In this document: in pieces, positions 21,348-31,466 of the stretch | Layout of the letters: the number at the start of each line of letters is the position of its first letter | Numbering within the stretch: the first letter of the stretch is position 1 | From: an uncultured Pelagibacteraceae bacterium | GTDB lineage: Bacteria > Pseudomonadota > Alphaproteobacteria > Pelagibacterales > Pelagibacteraceae | NCBI GenBank assembly: GCA_902588635.1 | Contig: CACIPW010000001.1 | Location: 1-64,000 of the forward strand | Reading direction: 5' to 3' | Length of the DNA stretch: 64,000 nt | The notes under the pieces: generated by a model | Seen by the model: only the letters and a program-made list of their open reading frames with translations | Told to the model about the DNA's origin: nothing | Database searches by the model: none | Translations under genes and position numbers: made by a program

Positions 21348-23675
21348 ATGAAATCTAAATTTAATGAAGCTTTAAGCTTTTTTCAAAAAGGTCAGCTGGA
21401 TGAAGCAAAAAAAATTTGTTTAAAAATTTTAAAAGAACAACCTGATAATTTTAATGTTTTACATTTGCTTGGCGTAATTGCGTTTAAAGAAAAGGACTAT
21501 GTAAAATCGGAAGATTTAATAGAAAAAGCTATTAAAATAAAACCTAACCAAGTAGAAATTTATAACTTTTATGCTTTAATATTAGTTAATCTTAAAAAAT
21601 TTAATTTAGCCATCAAAAGTTGGGATGAAGCTATCAAGTTAAAACCAGATTATGCAGAAGCTTATAATAATAAAGGTAATATACTTTTTGTATTGAAAAA
21701 AAATGAAGACGCATTAGAAAGTTATGAAAAAGCAATTCAGATCAAACCCGATTACGCAGATGCATATAACAATCGTGGAAACCCTCTGCGGAAGTTAAAA
21801 AAAATCAATGCCGCATTAGAAAGTTATGAGAAAGCTATAGAACATAATCCTAATCATGCAGAAGCTTATAATAATAAAGGTAATATATTTCTTGAATCAA
21901 AAAGAACTGATTCTGCAATAAAAAGTTATGAAAAAGTTATAGAAATTAAACCAAATCATGCGCAAGCACATAATAACCTTGGCATTGCACTTCATAAATT
22001 AAAAAAAAATGAAGCTGCATTAGAAAGTTATGAAAGAGCGATTAAGATCAAACCAGATTATGCAGAGGCTCATTATAACAAAGCAAATATCCTTTATGAA
22101 TTAGAAAAAATAGATGAATCATTAAAAAGTTATGAAAGAGCGATTAAAATCAAACCAGATTATGCAGAGGCTTATTTTAACAAAGGTGGTGTACTTCTTG
22201 CATTAAATGTAAATGGAGAAGCGCTTACTAACTTTAAAAAAGTTTTGGAGATTAAACCAGATTTTGAAAGTTTGTCAGGCACAATGATGTATACTAAACT
22301 CAAACTATGCAATTGGGAAAATTTTAACAAAGATTTAGAAAATCTTAAAGATGTAGCTGCCGATTCTGAAAAAAAAGTAAACCCACATAATTTATTATTT
22401 TGTTATGATTCACTAAAAATACAAAGATCCGCAGCAAAAAAATGGTCAGATATAAAGTTTTCTTCTATTCCATTAAATCAACAGCAATATCAATCCCAAA
22501 ATCCATTGAATTCTAATGAAGATTTATATTTAACTCCAAAAAGAGAAATAAACAAAAAAATTAAAATTGGATATTATTCTGCCGATTTGCGAGAACATGC
22601 CGTTGGTCAATTGATAGTTAATTTATTTGAATTACATGATAAATCAAAGTTTGAAATATTTGGTTTTTATTTTGGTCCGGATGTGAATGATGATGTTTAT
22701 AAAAGAATTTCAAATTCTACGGATAAATTTATTAATGTTAAATCAAAAAACGAAACAGAAATAGTTCAACTCTCAAGAGACTTTGGGATTGATATTGCTG
22801 TTGATTTAATGGGATATACATCAAAAAATAGATTTAAAATTTTTGCTGAAAGATGTGCCCCACTACAAGTGAGTTATCTTGGTTATCCTGGAACTACAGG
22901 TGCAAATTATATTGACTATTTAATTGCTGATAAAATTTTGATACCCAAAGAAAGTCAAGAATATTATTCTGAAAAGATAATTTATTTACCAAATACTTTT
23001 TTAGTAAATGACTCAGCAAAAAAAATATCTAAAAAAATTTTTACAAGAGAAGAACTTAATTTGCCAAAAAATGATTTTGTTTTTTGTTGTTTTAATCAAA
23101 GTTATAAAATATTACCCAAAACCTTTGATATTTGGATGAGAATATTAAAAAGGGTTAAAGGTAGTGTGCTTTGGTTGTTTAATAGTAATGAAATATCTTG
23201 TAAAAATTTAAAACAAGAAGCTGTTAAAAGAGACGTAGATCCCAATCGAATTATATTTGCAAATCGTTTACCACTGCTTGAAGAACATCTAGCAAGATAC
23301 AAAGCTGCAGATTTATTTCTTGATACTTTGCCTTACACTGCACACTCTACATGCAGTGATTCATTGGAAGGTGGATTGCCAGTTCTTACTCTTCAAGGAG
23401 AAACATATGCAAGTAGAGTTTCTTCAAGTTTATTGAATGTGCTTGATTTAAAAGAATTAATTACACACTCTTCAAAGGAATATGAAGATGTGGCAGTAGA
23501 ACTTGCTAGTGATTTGTCCAAATTAAAAGATATAAAAAATAAATTAGATGTTAATAAAAATAAAACACCTTTATTTAATACAAAACTTTTTACCAGTCAT
23601 ATAGAAAAAGCTTATTTAGAGATGAATAAAAAATACATTGAAAATAAAAAACCAGAAAATATTGAGATAAAATAA
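21348..23675 (+). CDS. TPR-repeat O-GlcNAc-transferase-like (GT41/SPINDLY-type) protein
   Basis: About 7-8 TPR units followed by IGYYSADLREHAVGQLIVNLFELHD...YLGYPGTTGANYIDYLIADKILIP...FNQSYKILPKTFDIWMRIL. Confidence 0.9.
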   Translation: MKSKFNEALSFFQKGQLDEAKKICLKILKEQPDNFNVLHLLGVIAFKEKDYVKSEDLIEKAIKIKPNQVEIYNFYALILVNLKKFNLAIKSWDEAIKLKPDYAEAYNNKGNILFVLKKNEDALESYEKAIQIKPDYADAYNNRGNPLRKLKKINAALESYEKAIEHNPNHAEAYNNKGNIFLESKRTDSAIKSYEKVIEIKPNHAQAHNNLGIALHKLKKNEAALESYERAIKIKPDYAEAHYNKANILYELEKIDESLKSYERAIKIKPDYAEAYFNKGGVLLALNVNGEALTNFKKVLEIKPDFESLSGTMMYTKLKLCNWENFNKDLENLKDVAADSEKKVNPHNLLFCYDSLKIQRSAAKKWSDIKFSSIPLNQQQYQSQNPLNSNEDLYLTPKREINKKIKIGYYSADLREHAVGQLIVNLFELHDKSKFEIFGFYFGPDVNDDVYKRISNSTDKFINVKSKNETEIVQLSRDFGIDIAVDLMGYTSKNRFKIFAERCAPLQVSYLGYPGTTGANYIDYLIADKILIPKESQEYYSEKIIYLPNTFLVNDSAKKISKKIFTREELNLPKNDFVFCCFNQSYKILPKTFDIWMRILKRVKGSVLWLFNSNEISCKNLKQEAVKRDVDPNRIIFANRLPLLEEHLARYKAADLFLDTLPYTAHSTCSDSLEGGLPVLTLQGETYASRVSSSLLNVLDLKELITHSSKEYEDVAVELASDLSKLKDIKNKLDVNKNKTPLFNTKLFTSHIEKAYLEMNKKYIENKKPENIEIK

Positions 23676-23685
23676 ATTTAAATTT

Positions 23686-24756
23686 TTATAATTTAACACC
23701 AGCGCCTTTTAAAAAAACAGCATTTTCATCTAGAGCCCATCTTGGTTTTGCAGGATAGTCTAATTTGTTAAATTGTTTTTTTTTAAATTTTTCTAAACCA
23801 ACCATTGCTATCATAGCGGCGTTATCCCCGCATAAATTAACTGGAGGGAAAATTGATTCAAAGTTTTCTTCCTTGCATAAATTTTCTAGAACTTTTCTAA
23901 TTTTTTTATTTGCCGCAACTCCACCAGCTACTACAAATTTATTTCCATTATTATTTATTTTTCTAAATTCTTTGAAAGCTATTTTACTTTTTTTATATAA
24001 TATTTCTTCAATAGTTTTTTGAAAAGAAGCCGCAAGATCAAATTTTTCTTTTTTAGTTTTAATTTTTTTTGAAATTGTTAAAACTGCAGTCTTAAGACCA
24101 GCGAAAGATAAATTGCAGCCACCCCTATTAATTATTGGTTTAGGTAAATTAAATTTGTTTGGATCTCCTTGTTTTGCATACTCTTCAATTTGTGGACCTC
24201 CAGGAAATTCAATACCAATCAATTTTGCTGTTTTATCAAATGCCTCACCAACAGCATCGTCAATTGTTGTTCCTAATCTTTTGTACTTTCCTAAATTTTC
24301 AACACTAAGAAATTGACTATGCCCACCAGATATTAAAAGTAGTAAATATGGATAATTAAGTTTTGAATTAAGTTTTGGACTTAACGCATGTCCCTCAAGA
24401 TGATTAACAGCAATGAAAGGTTTTTTTAATGAAGCTGCAATAGCTTTTCCAAAATTAAAACCAACCGACAGGCAGACAATAAGTCCTGGGCCAGCAGTGG
24501 CAGCTACGGCATCAATATCTTTAATTTTTATTCCACTTTCACTAATTGCCTTTTTTGTTATTAAGTCAATTTTTTCTGCATGAGATCTTGCTGCAAGTTC
24601 TGGAACCACTCCTCCAAATTCTTTGTGAACATCAATTTGACTTGAAACAATGTTAGATAAAATTTTAACATTTTCATCTTTGTTTTGTTGTATTATTGAG
24701 GCAGCTGTTTCGTCACAGCTTGTTTCAATTCCTAATATTATAGGTTTTTTTTTCAT
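23686..24756 (-). CDS. tsaD: tRNA N6-adenosine threonylcarbamoyltransferase
   Basis: ILGIETSCDETAASI, NHLEGHALSP, GGHSQF, AVGEAFDKTAKLIG. Confidence 0.97.
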   Translation of the reverse strand: MKKKPIILGIETSCDETAASIIQQNKDENVKILSNIVSSQIDVHKEFGGVVPELAARSHAEKIDLITKKAISESGIKIKDIDAVAATAGPGLIVCLSVGFNFGKAIAASLKKPFIAVNHLEGHALSPKLNSKLNYPYLLLLISGGHSQFLSVENLGKYKRLGTTIDDAVGEAFDKTAKLIGIEFPGGPQIEEYAKQGDPNKFNLPKPIINRGGCNLSFAGLKTAVLTISKKIKTKKEKFDLAASFQKTIEEILYKKSKIAFKEFRKINNNGNKFVVAGGVAANKKIRKVLENLCKEENFESIFPPVNLCGDNAAMIAMVGLEKFKKKQFNKLDYPAKPRWALDENAVFLKGAGVKL

Positions 24757-24815
24757 TAAATTAGTTTTTATAAATATTAAAATCTCAATGTAAGGTATGG
24801 ATTATAAAAAATTAA

Positions 24816-25730
24816 ATGAAAAGTAAAAAAATTATTATTGGTTCTCGTGGTAGTAAATTAGCATTAATTTATGCTGAAAGAGCCAAAGCTGAACTTAAAA
24901 ATTATTCAAAAGAGCTTGATATTGAGATAAAAAAAATAACAACAAAGGGAGATGCAATTCAAGATGTAAGACTTTCAGACACTGGCGGCAAAGGATTATT
25001 TTGTAAATTAATTGAAGAAGAATTAATAAATAAAAAAATAGACATAGCTGTTCACGCTCTCAAAGATCTTCCGTCAAATGAAACAGAAGGTTTAATTACC
25101 AATTGTTTTTTGGAAAGAAATGATCCAAGAGAGATTTTAATTAGTAAAAATAATTTGGATTTTCAAAAACTTAAAAAAGATTCTATTGTAGGAACTTCAT
25201 CATTCAGAAGAGAATTTCAATTAAAAAGAATTAGAAATGATTTAAAATATAAACTTATAAGAGGAAATGTTGATACAAGAATTAAAAAATTAAATGAAAA
25301 TCTTTTTGATGCGATAATTTTATCTTATGCAGGAATTAAATCTTTGAATTTAACAAATAATATTTCTCAAATTTTTTCGGTTTCTGAAATTATTCCCAGT
25401 GCAGGACAGGGAATAATTGCGTTACAGTGCAGAAAAAATGATGATAATACTATAAAATTACTAAATGAAATAAATCATAAAGAAACACATTATTGTGTTC
25501 AGGCTGAAAGGAATGTTTTAAAGATTTTGGAAGGTGATTGCGAAACAGCAGTTGGAGTTTTGGCAAAAATCGAATTTAATAAAGTTGTTTTAGAAGCAGA
25601 GTTATTTTCTTTAGATGGAAAACAAAGATTTTATTTTAAATCTTCAAAAGATCTTAATTTGGCTTCTGAACTTGGAAAAGAAGTTGGTGAAATGCTAAAA
25701 AAAAAATCTAAAGATTCATATAAAAAATAA
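24816..25730 (+). CDS. hemC: Porphobilinogen deaminase
   Basis: IIGSRGSKLALIYAERAK, AVHALKDLPS, GDCETAVGVLA. Confidence 0.96.
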   Translation: MKSKKIIIGSRGSKLALIYAERAKAELKNYSKELDIEIKKITTKGDAIQDVRLSDTGGKGLFCKLIEEELINKKIDIAVHALKDLPSNETEGLITNCFLERNDPREILISKNNLDFQKLKKDSIVGTSSFRREFQLKRIRNDLKYKLIRGNVDTRIKKLNENLFDAIILSYAGIKSLNLTNNISQIFSVSEIIPSAGQGIIALQCRKNDDNTIKLLNEINHKETHYCVQAERNVLKILEGDCETAVGVLAKIEFNKVVLEAELFSLDGKQRFYFKSSKDLNLASELGKEVGEMLKKKSKDSYKK

Positions 25731-25732
25731 TT

Positions 25733-26431
25733 ATGCATATTTTGTTTACTAGACCTTTAGAAGACTGTCGGGAAATAATGATAAAATTTCAATTATTAGG
25801 TCATAAAGTTTCACATATGCCATTAATTTATGTAGAAAAAAAAAATTATGAAGAAATTAATTTTGAAGATTTTAAAGGAATAATTTTTACAAGCACTAAT
25901 GCGATTAAATTTTTAAATTTAAAAAAAATTAATAAAAAAATTAATTGTTTTTGTGTAGGAAATGCCACGGAAAAAAAAGCAAGAAATTCTGGCTTTCAAA
26001 ATACTTTTTCAGCCGAGGGAAATGTTAATAATTTGAAAGAACTTATTTTACAGAATTTTAACTCATCTGACGGAAAATTACTTTATGTTAGTGGAGAAAT
26101 TGTTTCTAATGAACTAGATAAAAAACTTATTTTTGAAGGATACGATGTTAAAAGAATAGTTAATTATACCACAAAACATGTTGAAAAATTAAATGAGGAT
26201 TTTGTAGAAAAAATCAAAATGAAAATGCCAAATATAGTCTACATCTATTCTCAAAATAGCGCAGCAAGCTTTTTAAATTTAATTAAAAACTATAATTTAA
26301 GTAATCTTTGGATGGACACTAATTTGATGTGTATAAGCGAAAAAACCTCATCTGTATTGAATGAAATTAAATGGAAAAAAATTTTTATTTTTAGCCCTGG
26401 TGAAGAAGAATTTTTACTATATAAAATTTAG
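25733..26431 (+). CDS. hemD: Uroporphyrinogen-III synthase
   Basis: ILFTRPLEDC...IIFTSTNAIKFL; follows hemC. Confidence 0.85.
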   Translation: MHILFTRPLEDCREIMIKFQLLGHKVSHMPLIYVEKKNYEEINFEDFKGIIFTSTNAIKFLNLKKINKKINCFCVGNATEKKARNSGFQNTFSAEGNVNNLKELILQNFNSSDGKLLYVSGEIVSNELDKKLIFEGYDVKRIVNYTTKHVEKLNEDFVEKIKMKMPNIVYIYSQNSAASFLNLIKNYNLSNLWMDTNLMCISEKTSSVLNEIKWKKIFIFSPGEEEFLLYKI

Positions 26432-26433
26432 TT

Positions 26434-27519
26434 ATGGAAATTTTTAATAATTTTAAAGAGCTTTTTTTGTCGGTATGGAGCAAGGGAATTCTTGGGGTAG
26501 ATATATTTCAAATTTTAATTGGAATTGGAATCTTTTTTATTTTTTTAATTTTTAGAGGTATTATAAGTAAAGTAATTATAAAAAGATTAGAAAGTATAGC
26601 TAAAAAAACTAGCAACAAACTGGACGATACTTTCGTTCAGGCAATGGAAGGTCCAGCAAGATTTCTTCCAATTGTTATAGGTTTTTTTATTGCAAGTTAT
26701 TATATGTCTTTTTCCGAAGATAGCAGAGCTATAGTAGACACAATAAATAGAACATTAATTACCATTTTTATTTTTTGGATAATGCATCAAATAATAGAAC
26801 CAATCTCATATATTTTAAGCGGTCTAGGCAAGGTTTTAACTAGAGAATTAATAGGCTGGATTATCAAATCATTAAAAATTTTAATTTTTATTCTTGGATT
26901 AGCGGCAGTGCTTGAACTTTGGGGAATAAAAATAGGACCAATTATAGCAGGATTAGGTTTGTTTGGTGTGGCCGTTGCACTAGGAGCACAAGATTTATTT
27001 AAAAATTTAATTTCTGGAATTTTAGTTTTAGTTGAAAAAAGATTTAAAATTGGAGATTGGATACTTGTAGAAGACATAATAGAGGGGATTGTTGAAAAAA
27101 TAGGCTTTAGATCAACTGTTATACGTAAGTTTGATAAATCGATTGCAATCATTCCAAATTTTCAATTTGCTGAAAATGCAGTAATTAATATTAGTCAAAC
27201 AACCAATTGGATTATTAGTTGGACAATAAATTTACAGTACGACACGACTGTTGAACAACTTAAAACAATAAGAAATGAGATAGAGGACTTTATAAAAAAA
27301 CACGAGGACTATAAGCCAGATCTTGGTTATGCAGTTAGAGTAGATAAATTTGCTGATAGTTCTATTGATATGTACATACGTTGCTTTACAAAAACAGATG
27401 ATTGGGACGAATGGTTAGCTGTTAAAGAAAGACTTGCTATTTCAATTAAGCAAATAGTTGAAAAAAATAAAGCTTCATTTGCTTTTCCAAGTCAGTCTAT
27501 TTATGTAGAGAAAAAATGA
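26434..27519 (+). CDS. MscS family mechanosensitive channel
   Basis: GLGLFGVAVALGAQDLFKNLISGILVLVEKRFKIGDWILVEDIIEGIVEKIGFRSTVIRKFD. Confidence 0.94.
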   Translation: MEIFNNFKELFLSVWSKGILGVDIFQILIGIGIFFIFLIFRGIISKVIIKRLESIAKKTSNKLDDTFVQAMEGPARFLPIVIGFFIASYYMSFSEDSRAIVDTINRTLITIFIFWIMHQIIEPISYILSGLGKVLTRELIGWIIKSLKILIFILGLAAVLELWGIKIGPIIAGLGLFGVAVALGAQDLFKNLISGILVLVEKRFKIGDWILVEDIIEGIVEKIGFRSTVIRKFDKSIAIIPNFQFAENAVINISQTTNWIISWTINLQYDTTVEQLKTIRNEIEDFIKKHEDYKPDLGYAVRVDKFADSSIDMYIRCFTKTDDWDEWLAVKERLAISIKQIVEKNKASFAFPSQSIYVEKK

Positions 27520-27809
27520 TTGCAATTTTTTATTTAGCTCTTCAAATCTTAAAGCTTTATTCTTACGTTGTAATCGCCAATGTAATTATTAGTTGGTTAA
27601 TTGCATTTAATGTTTTGAACACACAGAATAGATTTGTTTATTCTATTTTAGAATTAACCTATCGATTAACTGATCCAATTTTAAATAAAATAAGACGTTT
27701 TTTACCCAATCTAGGTAGTCTAGATATATCCCCAATTATATTACTTTTGTTGATTTGGTTTATAGAAATGTGTATGAAGCTCTACGTAGCACCAATGATA
27801 TTTAACTAA
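27516..27809 (+). CDS. YggT family protein
   Basis: YSYVVIANVIISWLIAFNVLNTQNRFVYSILELTYRLTDPILNKIRRFLPNLG. Confidence 0.9.
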   Translation: MIAIFYLALQILKLYSYVVIANVIISWLIAFNVLNTQNRFVYSILELTYRLTDPILNKIRRFLPNLGSLDISPIILLLLIWFIEMCMKLYVAPMIFN

Positions 27810-27812
27810 TTC

Positions 27813-28658
27813 ATGATATTAATAGACGGAAAAAAAATAGCAGCAGAATTAAGAGAAAAAATAAAGAAAGAAGTTTTCGAATTAAAATCAAAATATAATA
27901 AAGTTCCAGGATTAACTGTAATTTTAGTTGGTGAAGACCCAGCTAGTAAAATTTATGTAAAAAACAAAGAAAAATTTGCAAAAGAAGTTGGCATGAACTC
28001 CGAGGCTCTAAGATATCCTGCTGACTTAGAAGAAAAAGCATTACTAAACAAAATTGATGAACTCAATAAAGATGATAAAGTTTCAGGCATTTTAGTACAA
28101 CTGCCTCTTCCAAAACATATTGACAAAAGAAAAGTCATAGAAACCATAGATCATAAAAAAGATGTTGATGGTTTTCATCCTATGAATGTTGGGAACTTAT
28201 CTTCTGGCTATGATAGTAGTATTCCGTGTACACCTCTTGGATGTAGTTTATTGCTTAAAAAAGTTGAAAAAAATTTAAGTGGTAAACATGCAGTAGTAAT
28301 TGGGAGATCAAATTTAAACGGAAAACCAATGACGCAATTGTTATTAAAAGAAAATTGTACTGTAACTATTACTCACTCAAAAACAAAGAATTTAAAAAAA
28401 GAATGTCTTAGAGCTGATATAATTATTGCTGCAGTAGGAATACCTGAGTTAGTCAAGGGTGACTGGGTAAAAAAAGGTGCAATAGTTATAGATGTTGGAA
28501 TAAACAAAACAGAAAAGGGTATTGTAGGTGATGTTGCATTTGATGAAGTTTCTAAAGTTGCAGAAGCACTTACTCCAGTTCCTGGTGGTGTTGGCCCTAT
28601 GACAATTGCTTGTTTATTAAGTAATACCGTGGAATGTTTTAAAAAGACTCAAAAATAA
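27813..28658 (+). CDS. folD: Methylenetetrahydrofolate dehydrogenase/cyclohydrolase
   Basis: VGEDPASKIYVKNKEKFAKEVG, GILVQLPLPKHID, VIGRSNLNGKPMTQLLL, PVPGGVGPMTIACLL. Confidence 0.97.
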   Translation: MILIDGKKIAAELREKIKKEVFELKSKYNKVPGLTVILVGEDPASKIYVKNKEKFAKEVGMNSEALRYPADLEEKALLNKIDELNKDDKVSGILVQLPLPKHIDKRKVIETIDHKKDVDGFHPMNVGNLSSGYDSSIPCTPLGCSLLLKKVEKNLSGKHAVVIGRSNLNGKPMTQLLLKENCTVTITHSKTKNLKKECLRADIIIAAVGIPELVKGDWVKKGAIVIDVGINKTEKGIVGDVAFDEVSKVAEALTPVPGGVGPMTIACLLSNTVECFKKTQK

Positions 28659-28662
28659 AAAA

Positions 28663-29850
28663 TTATTTATTTAGTTTTTTTTTATGATAGTTAATAAATC
28701 TTTCAACGTTTGATTTATTAAATGTTTTGTTTTCCTCAAAAGACACTTTTTTCATTGAATAGGCATTACTTTTAGTTTGTCTTGATACAATTGTAATATT
28801 GCCTTTGTAGAGTTTAAGCTTAACAGATCCATTTACTTTATTTCTTTTTTTATCAACTACTTTTTGAAGTTTAAATCTTGCTTTTGAATACCAATAACCA
28901 TTATAAATGAGTTCTGCATATTTTGGCATTATCTCATCTTTTTTGTGCATCGTTTCTTTATCTAAAGTAACAGACTCAATTGCTCTATGAGCATTAATTA
29001 ATAAAGTTCCACCAGGGGTTTCGTAAATACCTCTTGATTTTATTCCAATGAATCTATTTTCAACCAGGTCGACTCTGCCAATTCCATTTTTTCCAGCCAA
29101 TATATTTAACTTTTTTAAAAGTTTTGAAGGTGTTAATTTTTTTCCATTAATAGTTATAGGATCACCTTTTTTAAATCCTATGGTTATAAAAGAAGCTTTA
29201 TTAGGTGCTTTTTCTGGAGCAATTGTTCTTTGAAAAATAAATTCAGGTGCTGAATTTTTTGGATTTTCTAGAACTTTTCCCTCAGTGGATGTATGAAATA
29301 GATTATCATCTACTGAAAATGGTGGAGCGCCCTTTTTGTCTTTTGGAATTGGTATTCCATTTTTTTTTGCATAATTAATTAAATCAGTTCTAGATTTAAG
29401 TTTCCAAATTCTCCAGGGAGCTATTATTTTTATTTTTGGTCCAAAGTAATGATAGCCAAGCTCAAATCTTACTTGATCATTTCCTTTACCAGTTGATCCA
29501 TGTGAAACCGCATAAGCTTTAAATTTTTTAGCAATTTTAATTTGATCTTTTGCTATCAATGGTCTTGCAATAGAAGTTCCTAGTAAATAAGCACCTTCAT
29601 AAATTGCATGTCCTCTTATTATTGGATAAACATAATCTTTTACAAAAGTATCTTTTAAATCTTTTATTATTATTTTTTTTACACCAAGTTTTTTTGCATT
29701 TTTATAAATTTTTTTTTTATCAATTTTTTGACCAATATCTGCAGTATAAGCGATAACTTCAGCATTATAATTTTCTTGAAGCCATTTTAGTATTATAGAT
29801 GTATCTAAACCTCCCGAATACGCGAGAACAATTCTTTTGTTAAATTTCAT
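28663..29850 (-). CDS. argG: Argininosuccinate synthase
   Basis: VLAYSGGLDTSIILKWLQENY, SHGSTGKGNDQVRFEL. Confidence 0.97.
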   Translation of the reverse strand: MKFNKRIVLAYSGGLDTSIILKWLQENYNAEVIAYTADIGQKIDKKKIYKNAKKLGVKKIIIKDLKDTFVKDYVYPIIRGHAIYEGAYLLGTSIARPLIAKDQIKIAKKFKAYAVSHGSTGKGNDQVRFELGYHYFGPKIKIIAPWRIWKLKSRTDLINYAKKNGIPIPKDKKGAPPFSVDDNLFHTSTEGKVLENPKNSAPEFIFQRTIAPEKAPNKASFITIGFKKGDPITINGKKLTPSKLLKKLNILAGKNGIGRVDLVENRFIGIKSRGIYETPGGTLLINAHRAIESVTLDKETMHKKDEIMPKYAELIYNGYWYSKARFKLQKVVDKKRNKVNGSVKLKLYKGNITIVSRQTKSNAYSMKKVSFEENKTFNKSNVERFINYHKKKLNK

Positions 29851-29858
29851 TTATTATT

Positions 29859-30365
29859 TTAGCTGCAGCTTTTTTTGGCAGAATTGTATGCTTTGGTAAA
29901 TCCTAAGAGCGAATAATGATCAATTGTTTGCGAACCTTTTTGATTATATCCAGTTACCATTATTCTCGATCCTTTTTTCATTGTTTTTATCATTTTTTTT
30001 TCTTTTTTATTATCAGCCATCCAAGCAAAATTTTCCTGAGCTATATCAAATTTGTATTTATACTTTCCCGATCTTGCCATAATTGAGTTTTTTTTATTAT
30101 ATTCATATCCAGAGGTAATACTTATTTCATCTGAAATTTTTTCATTAGGTCTAAAGGTTACAAAAAGTCTTGCCTCTCTTGGGCTTGCTTTTGGAGCTTG
30201 CAAAATAGGCATTGATTGGGCAAAACAAATTTTACTACTTTCATTTTTAATTATATAAGTTTCCCAATCTTTATTTTTTAAAATTTTTTTTACTTCTTCA
30301 GCGTTCACATTATTAATAATTATGAACGAAAATAATATTAATATTAGGTTTTTAATTATGGACAT
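29859..30365 (-). CDS. Invasion-associated locus B (IalB)-like periplasmic protein
   Basis: Signal peptide, WETYIIKNESSKICFAQSMP...RLFVTFRPNEKISDEISITSGY. Confidence 0.75.
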   Translation of the reverse strand: MSIIKNLILILFSFIIINNVNAEEVKKILKNKDWETYIIKNESSKICFAQSMPILQAPKASPREARLFVTFRPNEKISDEISITSGYEYNKKNSIMARSGKYKYKFDIAQENFAWMADNKKEKKMIKTMKKGSRIMVTGYNQKGSQTIDHYSLLGFTKAYNSAKKSCS

Positions 30366-31393
30366 GGATTTGGATATGTTTTTTGAACTTCATTAATTTC
30401 TTTAATAATTTCATCTGTTAATTTTAAATTTACACTTTCTATGTCAGTTTTCAACTGCTCCATTGTAGTTGTGCCAATAATTACACTAGTCATAAATGGT
30501 TGAATTTCGCAAAACTTTAAAGACATTTGTGTTAAATTAATATTATATTTTTTTGCTATTTCAAAATAAGCATCTACAGCCACATTAGTGTTTGGTTTAT
30601 CATATCTTGACCAAAACTTAGGATCTAAGGCAATTCTAGAATTTTTTGGCATTTGTTTATTTCTATATTTTCCAGTTAGATATCCACTTGCCAATGGAGA
30701 ATATGCCAGTAAACCAATTTGTTCTCTAATAGAAACTTCTGCAAGACCAACTTCATAAGTTCTGTTTAATAAATTGTAAGGATTTTGAATAGCCATCATT
30801 CTTGGTAAGTTATGATCTTTTGAAATTTCTAGATACTTTTTAGCACCCCATGCTGTTTCATTAGACAAACCAACATGTCTTACTTTTCCCTGGTCAATAA
30901 ACTTTTTAAGGTTTCCCAAAACATCTTCAAATTTATTCCAATCTCCATTATCATTATGCTCATAACCTAGTCTACCAAACATATTTGTATTTCTTTCTGG
31001 CCAATGAAGTTGGTATAGATCAATATAATCTGTTTGTAGTCTCTTTAAACTTCCATCTAATGCTTCGGTAATATTTTTTTTATCATATTGATTTCCACCA
31101 CCTCTTAAATATGGCCGCATTGGTCCTGCCACTTTTGTTGCCAGTATAACTTTCTCTCTTTTCTTTGTTTTTTTAAACCAATTTCCAATAATTATTTCTG
31201 TATGCCCAAAAGTTTCTTCTTTTGGAGGAACTGAATAAAGTTCTGCTGTATCCCAAAAATTTATCCCTTGATCTAAAGCATAATCCATTTGCTCAAAACC
31301 TTCTTCTTGAGTATTTTGCTCACCCCAAGTCATAGTTCCTAAGCAAATAGTGCTAACTTCAAGGTCTGTAGTTCCTAATTTTTTATAATTCAT
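30356..31393 (-). CDS. Aldo/keto reductase (Tas-like)
   Basis: YKKLGTTDLEVSTICLGTMTWGEQNTQEEGFEQMDYALDQGINFWDTAELYSVPP. Confidence 0.94.
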   Translation of the reverse strand: MNYKKLGTTDLEVSTICLGTMTWGEQNTQEEGFEQMDYALDQGINFWDTAELYSVPPKEETFGHTEIIIGNWFKKTKKREKVILATKVAGPMRPYLRGGGNQYDKKNITEALDGSLKRLQTDYIDLYQLHWPERNTNMFGRLGYEHNDNGDWNKFEDVLGNLKKFIDQGKVRHVGLSNETAWGAKKYLEISKDHNLPRMMAIQNPYNLLNRTYEVGLAEVSIREQIGLLAYSPLASGYLTGKYRNKQMPKNSRIALDPKFWSRYDKPNTNVAVDAYFEIAKKYNINLTQMSLKFCEIQPFMTSVIIGTTTMEQLKTDIESVNLKLTDEIIKEINEVQKTYPNPCP

Positions 31394-31430
31394 GAAATAT
31401 TAAATATTTTTTAAAGCTTTTTATGATATC

Positions 31431-31459
31431 TTGAAATAATAGTAAAAGACTATTATATT
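31431..31459 (+). promoter_or_regulatory. Sigma70-like promoter: TTGAAA (31431-31436), 17 bp, TATATT (31454-31459)
   Basis: Read directly, 8 bp upstream of the Bax-inhibitor-like start codon. Confidence 0.5.
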
Positions 31460-31466
31460 AAGGGTT

